Positions 1-9,665 are shown, counted from the first letter of the stretch. The stretch: DNA of 58,484 nt from Candidatus Coproplasma avicola (GCA_018712135.1 DVHK01000076.1:1-58484), one strand, 5' to 3'. Program-made: numbers and translations. Notes: generated by a model not told the origin, from the sequence alone.

Positions 1-24
1 CGCGCGAACAAATTTGTTCGCGCG
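1..24 (-). terminator. Perfect 24-bp palindrome, probable thiI terminator stem
   Basis: The first 24 bases are a perfect inverted repeat (arms begin CGCGCGAACAAA). It lies about 85 bases beyond the thiI stop codon on the minus strand, so it would form a 12-bp hairpin in the 3' end of that transcript. The expected U-tract would lie outside the window, so the terminator role is inferred. Bases 25 to 109 show no further feature. Confidence 0.5.
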
Positions 25-109
25 GGCTGATTATTATCGTCAAAGGTTAAATATTTTATTCCCGGTACTCGTTTTAACTTATATAATTCTATTGGTTGCG
101 GATAACAAA

Positions 110-1264
110 TTAAAGTTTAACAACTTCAAGCGTAGACATGGCCTCTTCCACGAGCGCACTTACATCAAGTTTTGCCTCTTCCGCCAAAATATCTACCATT
201 TTGGGCTTGGTAACGGGATGCTTCGGCAAAAATACCGTGCAGCAATCCTCGTATGGCAGAATAGATGTTTCGTATGTGCCGATGTCCTTGCTGCGATCGA
301 TTATCTCGTTTTTGTCGAAACCGCAAAGGGGTCGCAAAACGGGCATCGTTTGTATTACGGCGTTAGACGACGTCATCCCTTCGATGGTCTGGCTTGCAAC
401 CTGTCCCAAACTTTCGCCCGTTATAATGCACTGAGCGCCGCAACTGTTCGCTATTTTTTCAGCAATCCTCATCATAAATCGGCGCAGCAGAGTCACCATG
501 TACTCGCCGTTGCATTTTTTGTGGATCTCTTCCTGGATATGCGTAACCTTTATTATGTGCAAAGTTGTTCCGCAGGTGTATTGAGCGAGAATTTTTGCAA
601 GGTCGATGACCTTTTCCTTAGCCTGCATGTTGGTATAAGGATAGCTGTGAAAATGCACGCAATCTATGCTCATGCCGCGCTTGGCTATCATGTGCCCCGC
701 AACGGGGCTGTCTATGCCGCCCGAGATGAGAAGCAAACCTTTTCCCGCGCTCCCGACGGGCATACCGCCCGCACCTTTGATATACTGACAGAATACGAGC
801 GACGTGCCGTTTTCGCGCACATCGATATTGATGACATGCTCGGGATTGTGCACATCGACCGAAAGCGTTTTAACATCGTCGAGCAGGCGCCCGCCTATCT
901 GCGCGCTTATCTGCATAGAATTTAATGGGAAAGTCTTGTCCGCACGGTGGGTTTCAACCTTAAACGTGCCGCCGGCAGGACTGACCTGCTTTGCCGCATT
1001 ATAAATTTCACCCATGTCGCTCCTGACCCTGAGCGCGACAGAAAGCGTGTGAATACCGAAAACCTTGCCAAGTTTTGATAAAATTAACGAAATATCGACC
1101 TCATCAAAGCCTTCGATGACATATCTGCCGCTCTGGCGGCGAATTTCGTGGCGTATGCCCTTTAAGGCTCTTTCCATGTTGACGACAAACTGCCGCTCGA
1201 AAAATCCGCGGTTTTTGCCCTTCAAATATAATTCGCAATACCTGATTATGATTACCTTTTCCAT
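110..1264 (-). CDS. thiI: tRNA 4-thiouridine synthase ThiI (no rhodanese domain)
   Basis: Adenylates and thiolates uridine 8 of tRNA and can feed sulfur to thiazole synthesis. The 384-residue protein has an N-terminal ferredoxin-like/THUMP region (about 1-165) and a PP-loop ATP pyrophosphatase domain with SGGIDSP at 181-187. The C-terminal rhodanese domain of the E. coli enzyme is missing, as in Bacillus ThiI, which takes sulfur from a dedicated desulfurase. Fittingly, its start codon is 3 bases after the stop of a NifS-like desulfurase, so the two are almost certainly cotranscribed. The start at MEKVIIIRY matches family N-termini. Confidence 0.95.
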   Translation of the reverse strand: MEKVIIIRYCELYLKGKNRGFFERQFVVNMERALKGIRHEIRRQSGRYVIEGFDEVDISLILSKLGKVFGIHTLSVALRVRSDMGEIYNAAKQVSPAGGTFKVETHRADKTFPLNSMQISAQIGGRLLDDVKTLSVDVHNPEHVINIDVRENGTSLVFCQYIKGAGGMPVGSAGKGLLLISGGIDSPVAGHMIAKRGMSIDCVHFHSYPYTNMQAKEKVIDLAKILAQYTCGTTLHIIKVTHIQEEIHKKCNGEYMVTLLRRFMMRIAEKIANSCGAQCIITGESLGQVASQTIEGMTSSNAVIQTMPVLRPLCGFDKNEIIDRSKDIGTYETSILPYEDCCTVFLPKHPVTKPKMVDILAEEAKLDVSALVEEAMSTLEVVKL

Positions 1265-1267
1265 GAG

Positions 1268-2392
1268 TTACAACATTATCTCTCTTCTGTTTTTTACAAC
1301 TTTATTGAGTATGCGCGCCGCTTCGACAACCTCTTCCATAGTATTTTCGGGACTGAACGAAAGGCGCAGAATACCGTCGGCATCACTCTCCGGAACACCG
1401 CACGCAAGAATGACGCGCGAATAGCGCTTTTTATCGTTGGACGAACATGCCGAGCCCGTCCCGATTATAAGCCCTTCGTCGTCCGCCTCGTGCAGAATGG
1501 TTTCGCCGCGCACGCCGTGAGCGCTGATTGTCAGAATATACGGCGAACCGCCTTCGGGCGATATCCGCCCGAAAAGATTCTTGTCAAGTCTGTTCCAAAG
1601 CTCGTCGCTGAGCGCGCGCACATGATTATAATTTTGAGCCATTGCGGCGTACCTTTTTTGAGCAGCAAACGCAAACATCATTATGCCGAAAACATTTTCG
1701 GTTCCGCTGCGCATTCCGCCTTCCTGTCCGCCGCCGTAGATAAAGGGCTTTAAAGGCAGCTTTTTACGCTTAATCAGCGCGCCTGTGCCCTTCATGCCAC
1801 CTATTTTGTGTGACGAAGTACTATACAAATCGACAAAATTCCCAATTCTAAATGGAATTTTCCCGAAAGCCTGCACTCCGTCCGAATGAAAGAGCGTATT
1901 TTTGTTTATATCCTTTACGCTTTTGGCTATCGCATTTATGTCGTTTACGGCGCCCGTTTCGTTATTTACGTGAATGACCGACACGAGCGAAGTTTTACTA
2001 TCAACCAAAGCCAAAAGCTTTTCAGCATTTACGCTGCCGTCGGCGTTAAGCGGAGCAAAACGCACTTCGATGCCGCGCTGTTTAAGCTCGTTTGCAGCAG
2101 AAAAAATTGCCGAGTGCTCGCCCGTGGTGGTGACGACGTTGCCCCTCCTCCCGCCGCAAAAGAGCGCATGATTATCGGCTTCGGTTCCGCACGACGTAAA
2201 AATCAGCTCGTAATTTTCGTCTGCGACGAGCGAAAGAAAATCTGCGCGCGCCCGCTTTAAAGTAAGGTGCAAATTATAACCTTCCGCGTAGAGCGCGGAA
2301 GGGTTATAATAATTTTCAAAAATATATTGCTTTGCCTTATCGAGGCACTCCCCGTCGGGGCGCGTCGTTGCGGCATTATCCAGATAAATCAT
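1268..2392 (-). CDS. NifS/IscS-like cysteine desulfurase, partner of ThiI
   Basis: PLP-dependent removal of sulfur from cysteine as an enzyme-bound persulfide. The 374-residue protein begins MIYLDNAATT, has the PLP lysine K196 in SSHKIGG and the persulfide-carrying C316 in GSACSS, and keeps the HSDGVQ segment that contacts PLP. Its position directly before thiI resembles the nifZ-thiI pair of Bacillus, so tRNA thiolation is the likely use (inference). It lies 57 bases after the carB stop on the same strand and may be read from the arginine operon. I see no clear Shine-Dalgarno sequence before its ATG. A role in Fe-S assembly cannot be excluded. Confidence 0.9.
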   Translation of the reverse strand: MIYLDNAATTRPDGECLDKAKQYIFENYYNPSALYAEGYNLHLTLKRARADFLSLVADENYELIFTSCGTEADNHALFCGGRRGNVVTTTGEHSAIFSAANELKQRGIEVRFAPLNADGSVNAEKLLALVDSKTSLVSVIHVNNETGAVNDINAIAKSVKDINKNTLFHSDGVQAFGKIPFRIGNFVDLYSTSSHKIGGMKGTGALIKRKKLPLKPFIYGGGQEGGMRSGTENVFGIMMFAFAAQKRYAAMAQNYNHVRALSDELWNRLDKNLFGRISPEGGSPYILTISAHGVRGETILHEADDEGLIIGTGSACSSNDKKRYSRVILACGVPESDADGILRLSFSPENTMEEVVEAARILNKVVKNRREIML

Positions 2393-2449
2393 ATTTTTTG
2401 CAGCGAAATTTAATTATTTCCGCCATTCTTTTAATTATTTTTCAAAGAC

Positions 2450-3271
2450 TTAAATTTCAATTATGCCCTTGAAAGCCTGCTTTACGGGGCCGTCGACTTC
2501 GACAGAGCCATCTTCGTTGATTTTTACAAAGAGGTCGCCGCCCTTGACTTTAACGGTTATCAGTTCACCGCGCGAGCAATCCCCGCGCTCTATTGCAGCA
2601 ATCGCCGCCGCAGCAGCCGCCGTGCCGCACGACCACGTTTCGCCGTTGACTTTGCCGAACACGCGCATGCGCACGGTGACGCTGTTGACAACCCTGACAC
2701 ATTCGACAAAATCAACATCTGCGTAAAGTTGTCCGTCGCACGCAGAAAGTTCCTGCGTGAAGTCCTCAAAATCGACGTCGTCTATCTTGTCGAGGAAAGT
2801 TACGAGATGTTTTTTGCCCAATGTGACTACGTGTGCCACACTGTCGTGCCCGCCGTATTTTTTGTACGTCTGCATTTCGGGGAGAGCAACGTCTTCCATT
2901 TTTGCACAGCCAATATTGACACAGACCGAGCTCGCCTCGTTGTTGAAGCACGAAACTGTGAGTTCAGCAACTTCGCCGTCGCTTTCGAGCGTAACTTTGT
3001 CGCCCGAAACCATATGGTTGTCATAAATATATTTTGCGGCAATCCTTAAAGCGTTGGCCGCGAGGCCAGCATCCGAACCGTCGCGGTTGAATACGCGCAC
3101 CTTTGCATCTGCCCTGTCGGACTTTTCAATCAATATTATACCGTCGCCGCCGATGGCATAATGCCTGTCGGCAAAGTTGATCGCCAGGGACTCGGGGCAG
3201 GTGATGCGACCCTCCATATTATTGAAGAAAATGTAGTCATTGCCGCAGGTGTGCATTTTATTGAATTCAAG
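2450..3271 (-). other. DapF-like domain at the C-terminus of CarB (missing catalytic Cys)
   Basis: Domain boundary within the carB reading frame, residues 1078-1350. There is no stop, frameshift or good ribosome site at the junction, so separate translation is not supported. Compared with E. coli DapF, C73 corresponds to Ala (codon GCG at 3061-3059), the CGNG loop is AANA, Asn of NPH is Lys, and the Glu-Arg pair before GET is Gly-Lys. C217 is retained. The fold elements (GGDG, DGSD, GETxxCG) remain clear. Confidence 0.85.
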
Positions 3272-6200
3272 TTTGAGCTTTTCAGTCCTTAAATGGTTGA
3301 TATCGACAAGCTCTGTATTGAACTGATTATATCTGCCGGCAATTACGTCGGCGAGGGCGTTGGTCGTGTCGAGCGACGTCAGCACGGTTATTCCGAGCAG
3401 AATTGCATGGTGATGGAGAGAGATATAGTTTGTAATCGACTCTATATCCGTCTTGCCGGTATAAACTATATAGTCTATTTTACCCTCGTCCATGAGTTTG
3501 AATATGTCGTCGTTGGTCGAAAGCCTTGCAACTTCGGTACAATCGATGCCGAGGCTGCGTATCACCTGCGCCGTGCCCTTGGTCGCGTAGAATGTCAGCC
3601 CGAGGTCGGCAAATTTTTTTACGATATTGACAATTTCAAACTTGTCCTGGTCGTTAATTGTGAAATAGATGCCCGAAGGGTTCTGTTTTGTGGGATGCTT
3701 CATATTGAATCCCGCCGAAACCAACCCCTTGAAGAGCGCTTCTTCGATGGTTTTTCCTATGCCGAGCACTTCGCCCGTAGACTTCATTTCGGGTCCGAGC
3801 TGCGAGTTGACGTCGTTGAGCTTTTCGAACGAGAATACAGGCACTTTTACGGCGACGTAGGGCGAATTTTTGTACAGACCCGTGCCGTAGCCGAGGCGCT
3901 TTAATTTGGCGCCCACCATTATGCGGGTAGCGAGGTCGACCATGGGAACGCCCGTGACCTTTGAAATATATGGTATGGTGCGCGACGCCCTGGGGTTGAC
4001 TTCGATTACGTAAAGTTCGTTGTGATAAATAAGGTACTGAATATTTATAAGCCCCTTTGTTTTGAGCGAAAGGGCGAGGTTTGTAGAAATTTCCACGACC
4101 TTTTTAAGCATTGCATCGCTCAGACTATAAGGGGGATATACGGCGATAGAGTCACCACTGTGAACGCCCGCGCGCTCGATATGCTGCATTATGCCGGGGA
4201 TGAGCACGTCAACGCCGTCGGATATGGCGTCAACTTCAAGCTCGGTGCCCATGAGGTACTTGTCGCAGAGCACGGGGTTTTCGATATTCTGCGCGAGGAT
4301 GACATCCATATACCTTTCTATGTCGTTCTGCGTGAAGGCTATTGTCATGTTCTGACCGCCGATTACGTACGAAGGGCGGAGCAAAACGGGATAGCCGAGC
4401 GTTTCTGCCGCCTTTACCGCCTCTTCCTTGGTCATGACGGTGAGACCCTTGGGGCGGGCGATGTGGAACTGCTCCAAAAGCTCATCGAACTTTTCCCTGT
4501 CCTCGGCGAGGTCGATGGACGAAGCGGGCGTTCCGAGTATCTTAACGCCCTTCTTATCGAGGTAGCCGCACAGCTTGATAGCGGTCTGTCCGCCGAAGGT
4601 AACTACTACGCCGTAGGGCTTTTCAACATCGATGACGTTCTGCACATCCTCGGGGGTGAGACTCTCAAAATACAGCCTGTCGGCAGTGTCGAAGTCGGTG
4701 GATACCGTCTCGGGGTTGTTGTTGATTATTATTACTTCATAACCGAGGCGTTTGAGCGCCCAGACGCAGTGAACGGACGAATAGTCGAACTCGATGCCCT
4801 GACCAATCCTTATGGGTCCGGAACCGATGACTATTATCCTCTTTTTCTTGTTCTTTCTGCTATCGGCGACGTATGGAAGAGCTTCGTCGTGCTCCTTTTC
4901 GTCGTACGTCGAATAGAAATAAGGCGTCTGCGCGGCAAATTCGGCGCCGCAGGTGTCGACCATTTTGAACGCCGCGTCTATATGCTTTGGCAAGGGATTG
5001 CCCGAAATGTCGGCGAGAGCCTTGTCGGGATAGCCCAGTTTTTTGCCTTCGAGATATTCTGCCTTATTAAGCTTTTTACCAGCAATACGGGCTTCGTAAT
5101 CGGCGAGGTTTTTAAGTTTGTTTAAGAACCACTCGTCGATTTTAGTTATATTGTAAATTTCGGCAATATCGAACCCTCGCTTTATAGCCTGGTATACGAC
5201 GAACAGCCTTTCGTCGGTCAGTTCGTGCAGCTTTCGGCGTATTTCGTCGTCCGAAAGCTCTGCCATCTTGGGCATATTAAGGGTGTTGAGCGAAATTTCT
5301 GCGCCGCGCACCGCCTTCATTATAGCCATTTCAAAGCTCGTGCCGATAGCCATGACCTCGCCCGTAGCCTTCATCCTCGTGCCGAGCGTGCGCTTTGCAT
5401 AGAGAAATTTATCGAAGGGCCACTTAGGAAGTTTGACGACTACATAGTCGAGCGTGGGCTCGAAGCAGGCGTAAGTTTTGCCCGTGACGTCGTTTTTGAT
5501 TTCGTCGAGAGTGTAGCCGAGGGCGATTTTTGCCGCAACTTTTGCGATGGGGTAGCCCGTCGCCTTGGAGGCGAGCGCCGACGAGCGCGAAACCCTGGGG
5601 TTGACTTCAATAACCGAATATTCAAATGAGTCGGGATTTAAGGCAAACTGGCAGTTGCAGCCGCCCTCTATACCGAGTTCGGTAATTATGTTCAATGATG
5701 CCGTTCTGAGCATCTGGTATTCTTTGTCCGAAAGGGTGACGGCGGGCGCGATGACTATGGAGTCGCCCGTGTGAATGCCGACGGGGTCGAAGTTTTCCAT
5801 CGAGCAGACTGTAAGAACGTTGCCCGCACTGTCGCGCAGAACTTCAAACTCAATCTCCTTCCATCCGCCTATGTACCTTTCGATGAGTACCTGCGTTATG
5901 GGCGAAAGCATGAGTCCGTTATGGGCGATGAGGCGAAGCTCCTCCTCGTTGTGAGCCACGCCGCCGCCCGCGCCGCCCAGAGTGTAAGCGGGGCGAATGA
6001 TTACGGGGTAGCCGCCTATTCTGTTGGCAACCTCTACGCACTCGTCGACGGTATAAGCGATGTCCGAGGGAACGACGGGCTGCCCGATTTTATTCATGGT
6101 CTCCTTGAAGAGCTCCCTGTCCTCCGCCCTGTCGATAGAGTCGACATTGACGCCTATGAGCTTAACGCCGTATTCGTCGAGGAAGCCCTCCTTGGCGAGC

Positions 6201-6502
6201 TTGCAGCCGAGCGTGAGCCCCGTCTGTCCTCCGAGGGAGGCGAGAAGGCTGTCGGGGCGTTCCTTTATGATTATTCTTTTGAGCGTTTCGACGGTGAGCG
6301 GTTCAAGGTAAATTTCATCCGCGAGGGCGCTGTCGGTCATTATTGTCGCGGGGTTGGAGTTGCAGAGGACGACGTTTAAACCAGCGTCCTTCATGACTCT
6401 GCATGCCTGCGCGCCCGCATAGTCGAATTCGGCAGCCTGACCTATAACTATGGGCCCCGAACCTATTACGAGTACCTTTTTTATATCTTCTCTCTTAGGC
6501 AT
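2450..6502 (-). CDS. carB: Carbamoyl-phosphate synthase large subunit fused to a DapF-like domain
   Basis: Residues 1 to about 1070 are an ordinary CarB: two ATP-grasp halves (starts VLVIGSGPIVIGQ and IIVIGSGPIRIGQ) that make carboxyphosphate and carbamoyl phosphate, then an MGS-like regulatory domain. CarB usually ends near residue 1073. Here the same frame continues through a linker of about ten residues into a 273-residue domain (1078-1350) that aligns along the whole length of diaminopimelate epimerase: FNKMHTCGND at its start, RVFNRDGSD, GETWSCGTA, and a typical C-terminus. The second catalytic cysteine is kept (C1292). The first is replaced by alanine (A1148, within AANA instead of CGNG), and the substrate motifs GNPH and ER have become GKKH and GK. 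Epimerase activity is therefore unlikely. The start overlaps the carA stop by 8 bases. The fusion is seen directly; its role is unknown. Confidence 0.95.
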   Translation of the reverse strand: MPKREDIKKVLVIGSGPIVIGQAAEFDYAGAQACRVMKDAGLNVVLCNSNPATIMTDSALADEIYLEPLTVETLKRIIIKERPDSLLASLGGQTGLTLGCKLAKEGFLDEYGVKLIGVNVDSIDRAEDRELFKETMNKIGQPVVPSDIAYTVDECVEVANRIGGYPVIIRPAYTLGGAGGGVAHNEEELRLIAHNGLMLSPITQVLIERYIGGWKEIEFEVLRDSAGNVLTVCSMENFDPVGIHTGDSIVIAPAVTLSDKEYQMLRTASLNIITELGIEGGCNCQFALNPDSFEYSVIEVNPRVSRSSALASKATGYPIAKVAAKIALGYTLDEIKNDVTGKTYACFEPTLDYVVVKLPKWPFDKFLYAKRTLGTRMKATGEVMAIGTSFEMAIMKAVRGAEISLNTLNMPKMAELSDDEIRRKLHELTDERLFVVYQAIKRGFDIAEIYNITKIDEWFLNKLKNLADYEARIAGKKLNKAEYLEGKKLGYPDKALADISGNPLPKHIDAAFKMVDTCGAEFAAQTPYFYSTYDEKEHDEALPYVADSRKNKKKRIIVIGSGPIRIGQGIEFDYSSVHCVWALKRLGYEVIIINNNPETVSTDFDTADRLYFESLTPEDVQNVIDVEKPYGVVVTFGGQTAIKLCGYLDKKGVKILGTPASSIDLAEDREKFDELLEQFHIARPKGLTVMTKEEAVKAAETLGYPVLLRPSYVIGGQNMTIAFTQNDIERYMDVILAQNIENPVLCDKYLMGTELEVDAISDGVDVLIPGIMQHIERAGVHSGDSIAVYPPYSLSDAMLKKVVEISTNLALSLKTKGLINIQYLIYHNELYVIEVNPRASRTIPYISKVTGVPMVDLATRIMVGAKLKRLGYGTGLYKNSPYVAVKVPVFSFEKLNDVNSQLGPEMKSTGEVLGIGKTIEEALFKGLVSAGFNMKHPTKQNPSGIYFTINDQDKFEIVNIVKKFADLGLTFYATKGTAQVIRSLGIDCTEVARLSTNDDIFKLMDEGKIDYIVYTGKTDIESITNYISLHHHAILLGITVLTSLDTTNALADVIAGRYNQFNTELVDINHLRTEKLKLEFNKMHTCGNDYIFFNNMEGRITCPESLAINFADRHYAIGGDGIILIEKSDRADAKVRVFNRDGSDAGLAANALRIAAKYIYDNHMVSGDKVTLESDGEVAELTVSCFNNEASSVCVNIGCAKMEDVALPEMQTYKKYGGHDSVAHVVTLGKKHLVTFLDKIDDVDFEDFTQELSACDGQLYADVDFVECVRVVNSVTVRMRVFGKVNGETWSCGTAAAAAAIAAIERGDCSRGELITVKVKGGDLFVKINEDGSVEVDGPVKQAFKGIIEI

Positions 6503-7568
6503 TATACTTTCCCTCCGTCATGTTCTTGATAAATTTGTCGAAGAGGAACGAAGCGTCCTGCGGGCCGCCGCATGCTTCGGGATGGAACTGCACGGTGTAT
6601 GCGTTCAGTTGGGGATAATCGAAACCTTCGCACGTGTTGTCGTTGGCGTTTATATAGCTGAGCTGCCCCACCCCTTCGAGGCTGGAGGAGATGACTTCGT
6701 AGCCGTGGTTTTGGCTGGAAATATACACCCTGCCGGTTGCAAGGCACTTTACGGGCTGATTTGCGCCGCGGTGACCATATTTCATCTTCTTGGTCTTACC
6801 GCCCATGGCGAGGGCGAACAACTGATGACCGAGGCAGATGCCGAAGATTGGAAGCTTGCCGGCAAGTTTTTTAAGATTTTCGATTATTTCAACGTTTTCA
6901 GCGGGGTCTCCGGGACCGTTGCACAGCATGAGCCCGCGCGGATTGAGCGCGAGAATTTGCTCCGCGGTATAGGTTGAGGGAACCTTTATGCAGTAGCAGC
7001 CGCGCTTTACGAGCTCGCGCACGATATTGTCCTTTGCGCCGAAATCCCAGACGACGACCTTCAAGCCGTCGGGGTCGCCGTAATACTCGGGCTGTTTGCA
7101 GGTGACGCTTTTGACGGCGTCCCTGATGACGTAAGATTTAATCGCCGAAAAATCGGTGACGGGCTTGGAGGTGATTGCAGCGTTCATTACGCCCGATTCC
7201 CTGACTATTTTGGTAAGTTCGCGCGTGTCTACGCCATAAACGCCGATTATTCCATTGTCCTTCAAATATTTATCGAGCGTCTCCTCGCACCTGAAATTGG
7301 AGGGGGCATCGCACTTTTCCCTGACAATATAGGCAGAAACCCACGGTTTTTTGCTCTCGAAGTCGGGAGTGACGCCGTAGTTGCCTATGAGGGGGAAAGT
7401 CTGCGTGACGATCTGACCGTAGTAGCTGGGGTCGGTGAGCGTTTCGACATAACCCGTCATGCCCGTGGTGAACACGAGCTCGCCGATGACGTCGCCGCCC
7501 GCGCCGAAGCGCGTTCCGACGAATTGTTTTCCGTTTTGCAGCGTTAAATAAACTTTGCCGTTTTCCAT
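6495..7568 (-). CDS. carA: Carbamoyl-phosphate synthase small (glutaminase) subunit
   Basis: Hydrolyses glutamine and channels ammonia to CarB. The 357-residue protein has the N-terminal CPSase small domain and a class I glutamine amidotransferase domain with nucleophile C245 in GICLGHQ and the His/Glu pair H329 and E331 in FHPEA. It sits between argF and carB, and its stop overlaps the carB start by 8 bases, consistent with translational coupling and equal subunit supply. Placement inside the arg operon suggests that this CPSase mainly serves arginine synthesis, although no pyrimidine gene is visible to test this. Confidence 0.96.
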   Translation of the reverse strand: MENGKVYLTLQNGKQFVGTRFGAGGDVIGELVFTTGMTGYVETLTDPSYYGQIVTQTFPLIGNYGVTPDFESKKPWVSAYIVREKCDAPSNFRCEETLDKYLKDNGIIGVYGVDTRELTKIVRESGVMNAAITSKPVTDFSAIKSYVIRDAVKSVTCKQPEYYGDPDGLKVVVWDFGAKDNIVRELVKRGCYCIKVPSTYTAEQILALNPRGLMLCNGPGDPAENVEIIENLKKLAGKLPIFGICLGHQLFALAMGGKTKKMKYGHRGANQPVKCLATGRVYISSQNHGYEVISSSLEGVGQLSYINANDNTCEGFDYPQLNAYTVQFHPEACGGPQDASFLFDKFIKNMTEGKYNA

Positions 7569-7605
7569 TTATTATTTCCTTGTGTTTATTATTTACGATA
7601 AGCTG

Positions 7606-8508
7606 TTACTTTAAAAGTTTGACCATTACGGCTTTCTGGGCGTGCAGCCTGTTTTCGGCTTCGTCGAATATCTCCTTTGCGTGGGCTTCGAACACATCCT
7701 CGGTGATCTCCTCGCCACGGTGCGCGGGAAGGCAGTGCATGACCATGGCGTCGGGCTTTGCGCATTTCATACATTCCTTATTTACCTGATAGCCGCTGAA
7801 AGCCTTAGCCCTAGCCTGCCTTTCGGACTCCTGACCCATGGAAGCCCACACGTCGGTATATACGACGTCGGCATCCTTTACCGCCTCTTCAACGCTTTCG
7901 GTTATGGTGAAGTCGCCGTTTTCTTTTGCCCATTTCATAATCTGCGCGTCGGGTTCGTAACTCTTGGGGCAGGCTATGGCAAACGACATACCCGTCTTAA
8001 TCGCGCCGACGGTAAGGCTGTTCGCCATATTGTTACCGTCGCCGACGAACGCCATTTTAAGCCCCTTAAAAGAGCCTTTGTATTCGCGTATAGTCATGAG
8101 GTCGGCGAGCACCTGGCAGGGGTGCGCGTAGTCGGTGAGACCGTTGATTACGGGAATGGAGCCGTATTTCGCGAGGTCTTCGACCTCTTTCTGCTCGAAA
8201 GTACGTATCATTATGCCGTCGAGATAGCGCGAAAGCACCCTCGCGGTGTCCTGAACGGGCTCGCCGCGGCCTATCTGCAAATCGTTGCTCGACAAAAACA
8301 GGCCGTAGCCGCCGAGCTCGTAGATGCCGACTTCAAACGACACCCTCGTGCGGGTGGAAGCCTTCTGGAAGATAAGCCCCATCTTCTTGCCTTTGAGATA
8401 GTCCTTCTGGACGCCGTTTATCCTTTCGAATTTAAGCTGGTCGGCGAGGTTTAAAATGGATAAAATGTCCTCCCTCGTCAGATCCTGCAATTTAAGCAAA
8501 TGCCTCAT
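7606..8508 (-). CDS. argF: Ornithine carbamoyltransferase
   Basis: Transfers the carbamoyl group to ornithine to give citrulline. The 300-residue protein has the carbamoyl-phosphate motif STRTR (about 52-56), the HPCQ motif and the ornithine-binding HCLPAHRG with its catalytic cysteine. Its ATG overlaps the argD stop by 4 bases (ATGA arrangement) and carA follows 37 bases later. Length is normal for the anabolic enzyme. Confidence 0.96.
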   Translation of the reverse strand: MRHLLKLQDLTREDILSILNLADQLKFERINGVQKDYLKGKKMGLIFQKASTRTRVSFEVGIYELGGYGLFLSSNDLQIGRGEPVQDTARVLSRYLDGIMIRTFEQKEVEDLAKYGSIPVINGLTDYAHPCQVLADLMTIREYKGSFKGLKMAFVGDGNNMANSLTVGAIKTGMSFAIACPKSYEPDAQIMKWAKENGDFTITESVEEAVKDADVVYTDVWASMGQESERQARAKAFSGYQVNKECMKCAKPDAMVMHCLPAHRGEEITEDVFEAHAKEIFDEAENRLHAQKAVMVKLLK

Positions 8509-9665
8509 TTTCCTATCACCTCGTTTAAAATTTTTAATGCCTGCTCCATCTCGGCTTTGGAGATGTTCAGCGGGGGCAGCAAGCGCACCCTGTCGTGTGC
8601 GGTTAAAACTATCAGACCTCTGTCAAGGCAGCCCTGCGCAATTTCACGAGCGGGTTTATTGGTCTTAATGCCTATCATAAGCCCCAGCCCTGTCACTTCC
8701 TGCACGTTTTTTATGCGCTCTATGTTGGCTTTCATGTATGCGCCCTTGCCCTGTACTTCCAAAAGAAGTTCGTCGGTGATGCGCTCTATTATGCTGACCG
8801 CGCCCGCGCAGGCGACGGGATTTCCGCCAAATGTCGAGCCGTGGTCGCCGTAAGAGAAGGTGTCGGCGCACTTTTCAAAGAGCATGCAGGCGCCGATGGG
8901 CAGACCTCCGCCCAACCCCTTCGCCGTCGTGACGATGTCGGGATGAATGCCCGCGTGCTCGTATGCATACATCTTGCCCGTCCTGCCGTTGCCACACTGA
9001 ACTTCGTCGCAGATAAGAAGAATGTCGCGCAATTTACAGAATTTTTCGAGTTCCCTCAAAAAATCGTAATCGAGCACATGCACTCCGCTTTCACCCTGTA
9101 TGCACTCAACCATGACGGCGCATGTCTTGTCGGTATAGCAGCTTATTATGCCGTCCATGTCGGGAGCGGCATATTTGAAACCTGCGAGGAACGGATCAAA
9201 ATATTTATGAAATTCGTCCTGTCCCGTGGCCGAAAGCGTGGCGATCGTCCTGCCGTGGAATGAATTTTTAAGCGTAATTATTTCATTGCGCCCGTATTTT
9301 GTATTGCCGTACTTGCGGGCGACCTTGATTGCGCACTCGTTCGCCTCGGCGCCGCTGTTTCCGAAGAAAACCTTTTTCGCGCCCGTCTTTTGGCAGAGCA
9401 GTTTGGCGAGTTCCGCCTGCGGGAGAGAATAATAGAGATTGGAAGTGTGCTGAATTTTGTTGAGCTGCTCTGTAACGGCGCTCTTCCACACGTCGTCGCA
9501 CACGCCGAAAATATTTACGCCGATGCCCGTGGCGCAGTCGATATATTCCTTTCCGTTTATGTCGTACAGCCTGCTGCCCTCACCCCTTTCAAAGGCGACG
9601 TTAAAGCGCGCGTAAGTCGGGGCGACAAACTGTTTGTCGTCGTAAAAAACTTCGTTTTTATCCAT
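8505..9665 (-). CDS. argD: Acetylornithine aminotransferase
   Basis: PLP enzyme that makes N-acetylornithine from N-acetylglutamate semialdehyde. The 386-residue protein shows the class III aminotransferase signature: GNSGAEANE for phosphate binding, SFHGRT, the DEVQCG aspartate and the PLP lysine in TAKGLGGGLPIG. It follows argB after a 95-base gap that holds a hairpin and overlaps argF by 4 bases. A broader role on succinyl-DAP, as in some bacteria, is possible but not shown. Confidence 0.94.
   Translation of the reverse strand: MDKNEVFYDDKQFVAPTYARFNVAFERGEGSRLYDINGKEYIDCATGIGVNIFGVCDDVWKSAVTEQLNKIQHTSNLYYSLPQAELAKLLCQKTGAKKVFFGNSGAEANECAIKVARKYGNTKYGRNEIITLKNSFHGRTIATLSATGQDEFHKYFDPFLAGFKYAAPDMDGIISCYTDKTCAVMVECIQGESGVHVLDYDFLRELEKFCKLRDILLICDEVQCGNGRTGKMYAYEHAGIHPDIVTTAKGLGGGLPIGACMLFEKCADTFSYGDHGSTFGGNPVACAGAVSIIERITDELLLEVQGKGAYMKANIERIKNVQEVTGLGLMIGIKTNKPAREIAQGCLDRGLIVLTAHDRVRLLPPLNISKAEMEQALKILNEVIGK

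Noticed and set aside
14-925. 303-codon plus-strand frame opposite thiI
   Set aside because: Shadow of the thiI coding sequence, with no family features and no promoter.
2450-3271. Separate dapF gene downstream of carB
   Set aside because: There is no stop codon, start with ribosome site, or frame change at the junction, so the domain is part of CarB.
4022-5125. Long open frame on the plus strand (367 codons) opposite carB
   Set aside because: It is antisense to strongly conserved CarB sequence, has no ribosome site and shows no recognisable domain; high GC third positions explain it.
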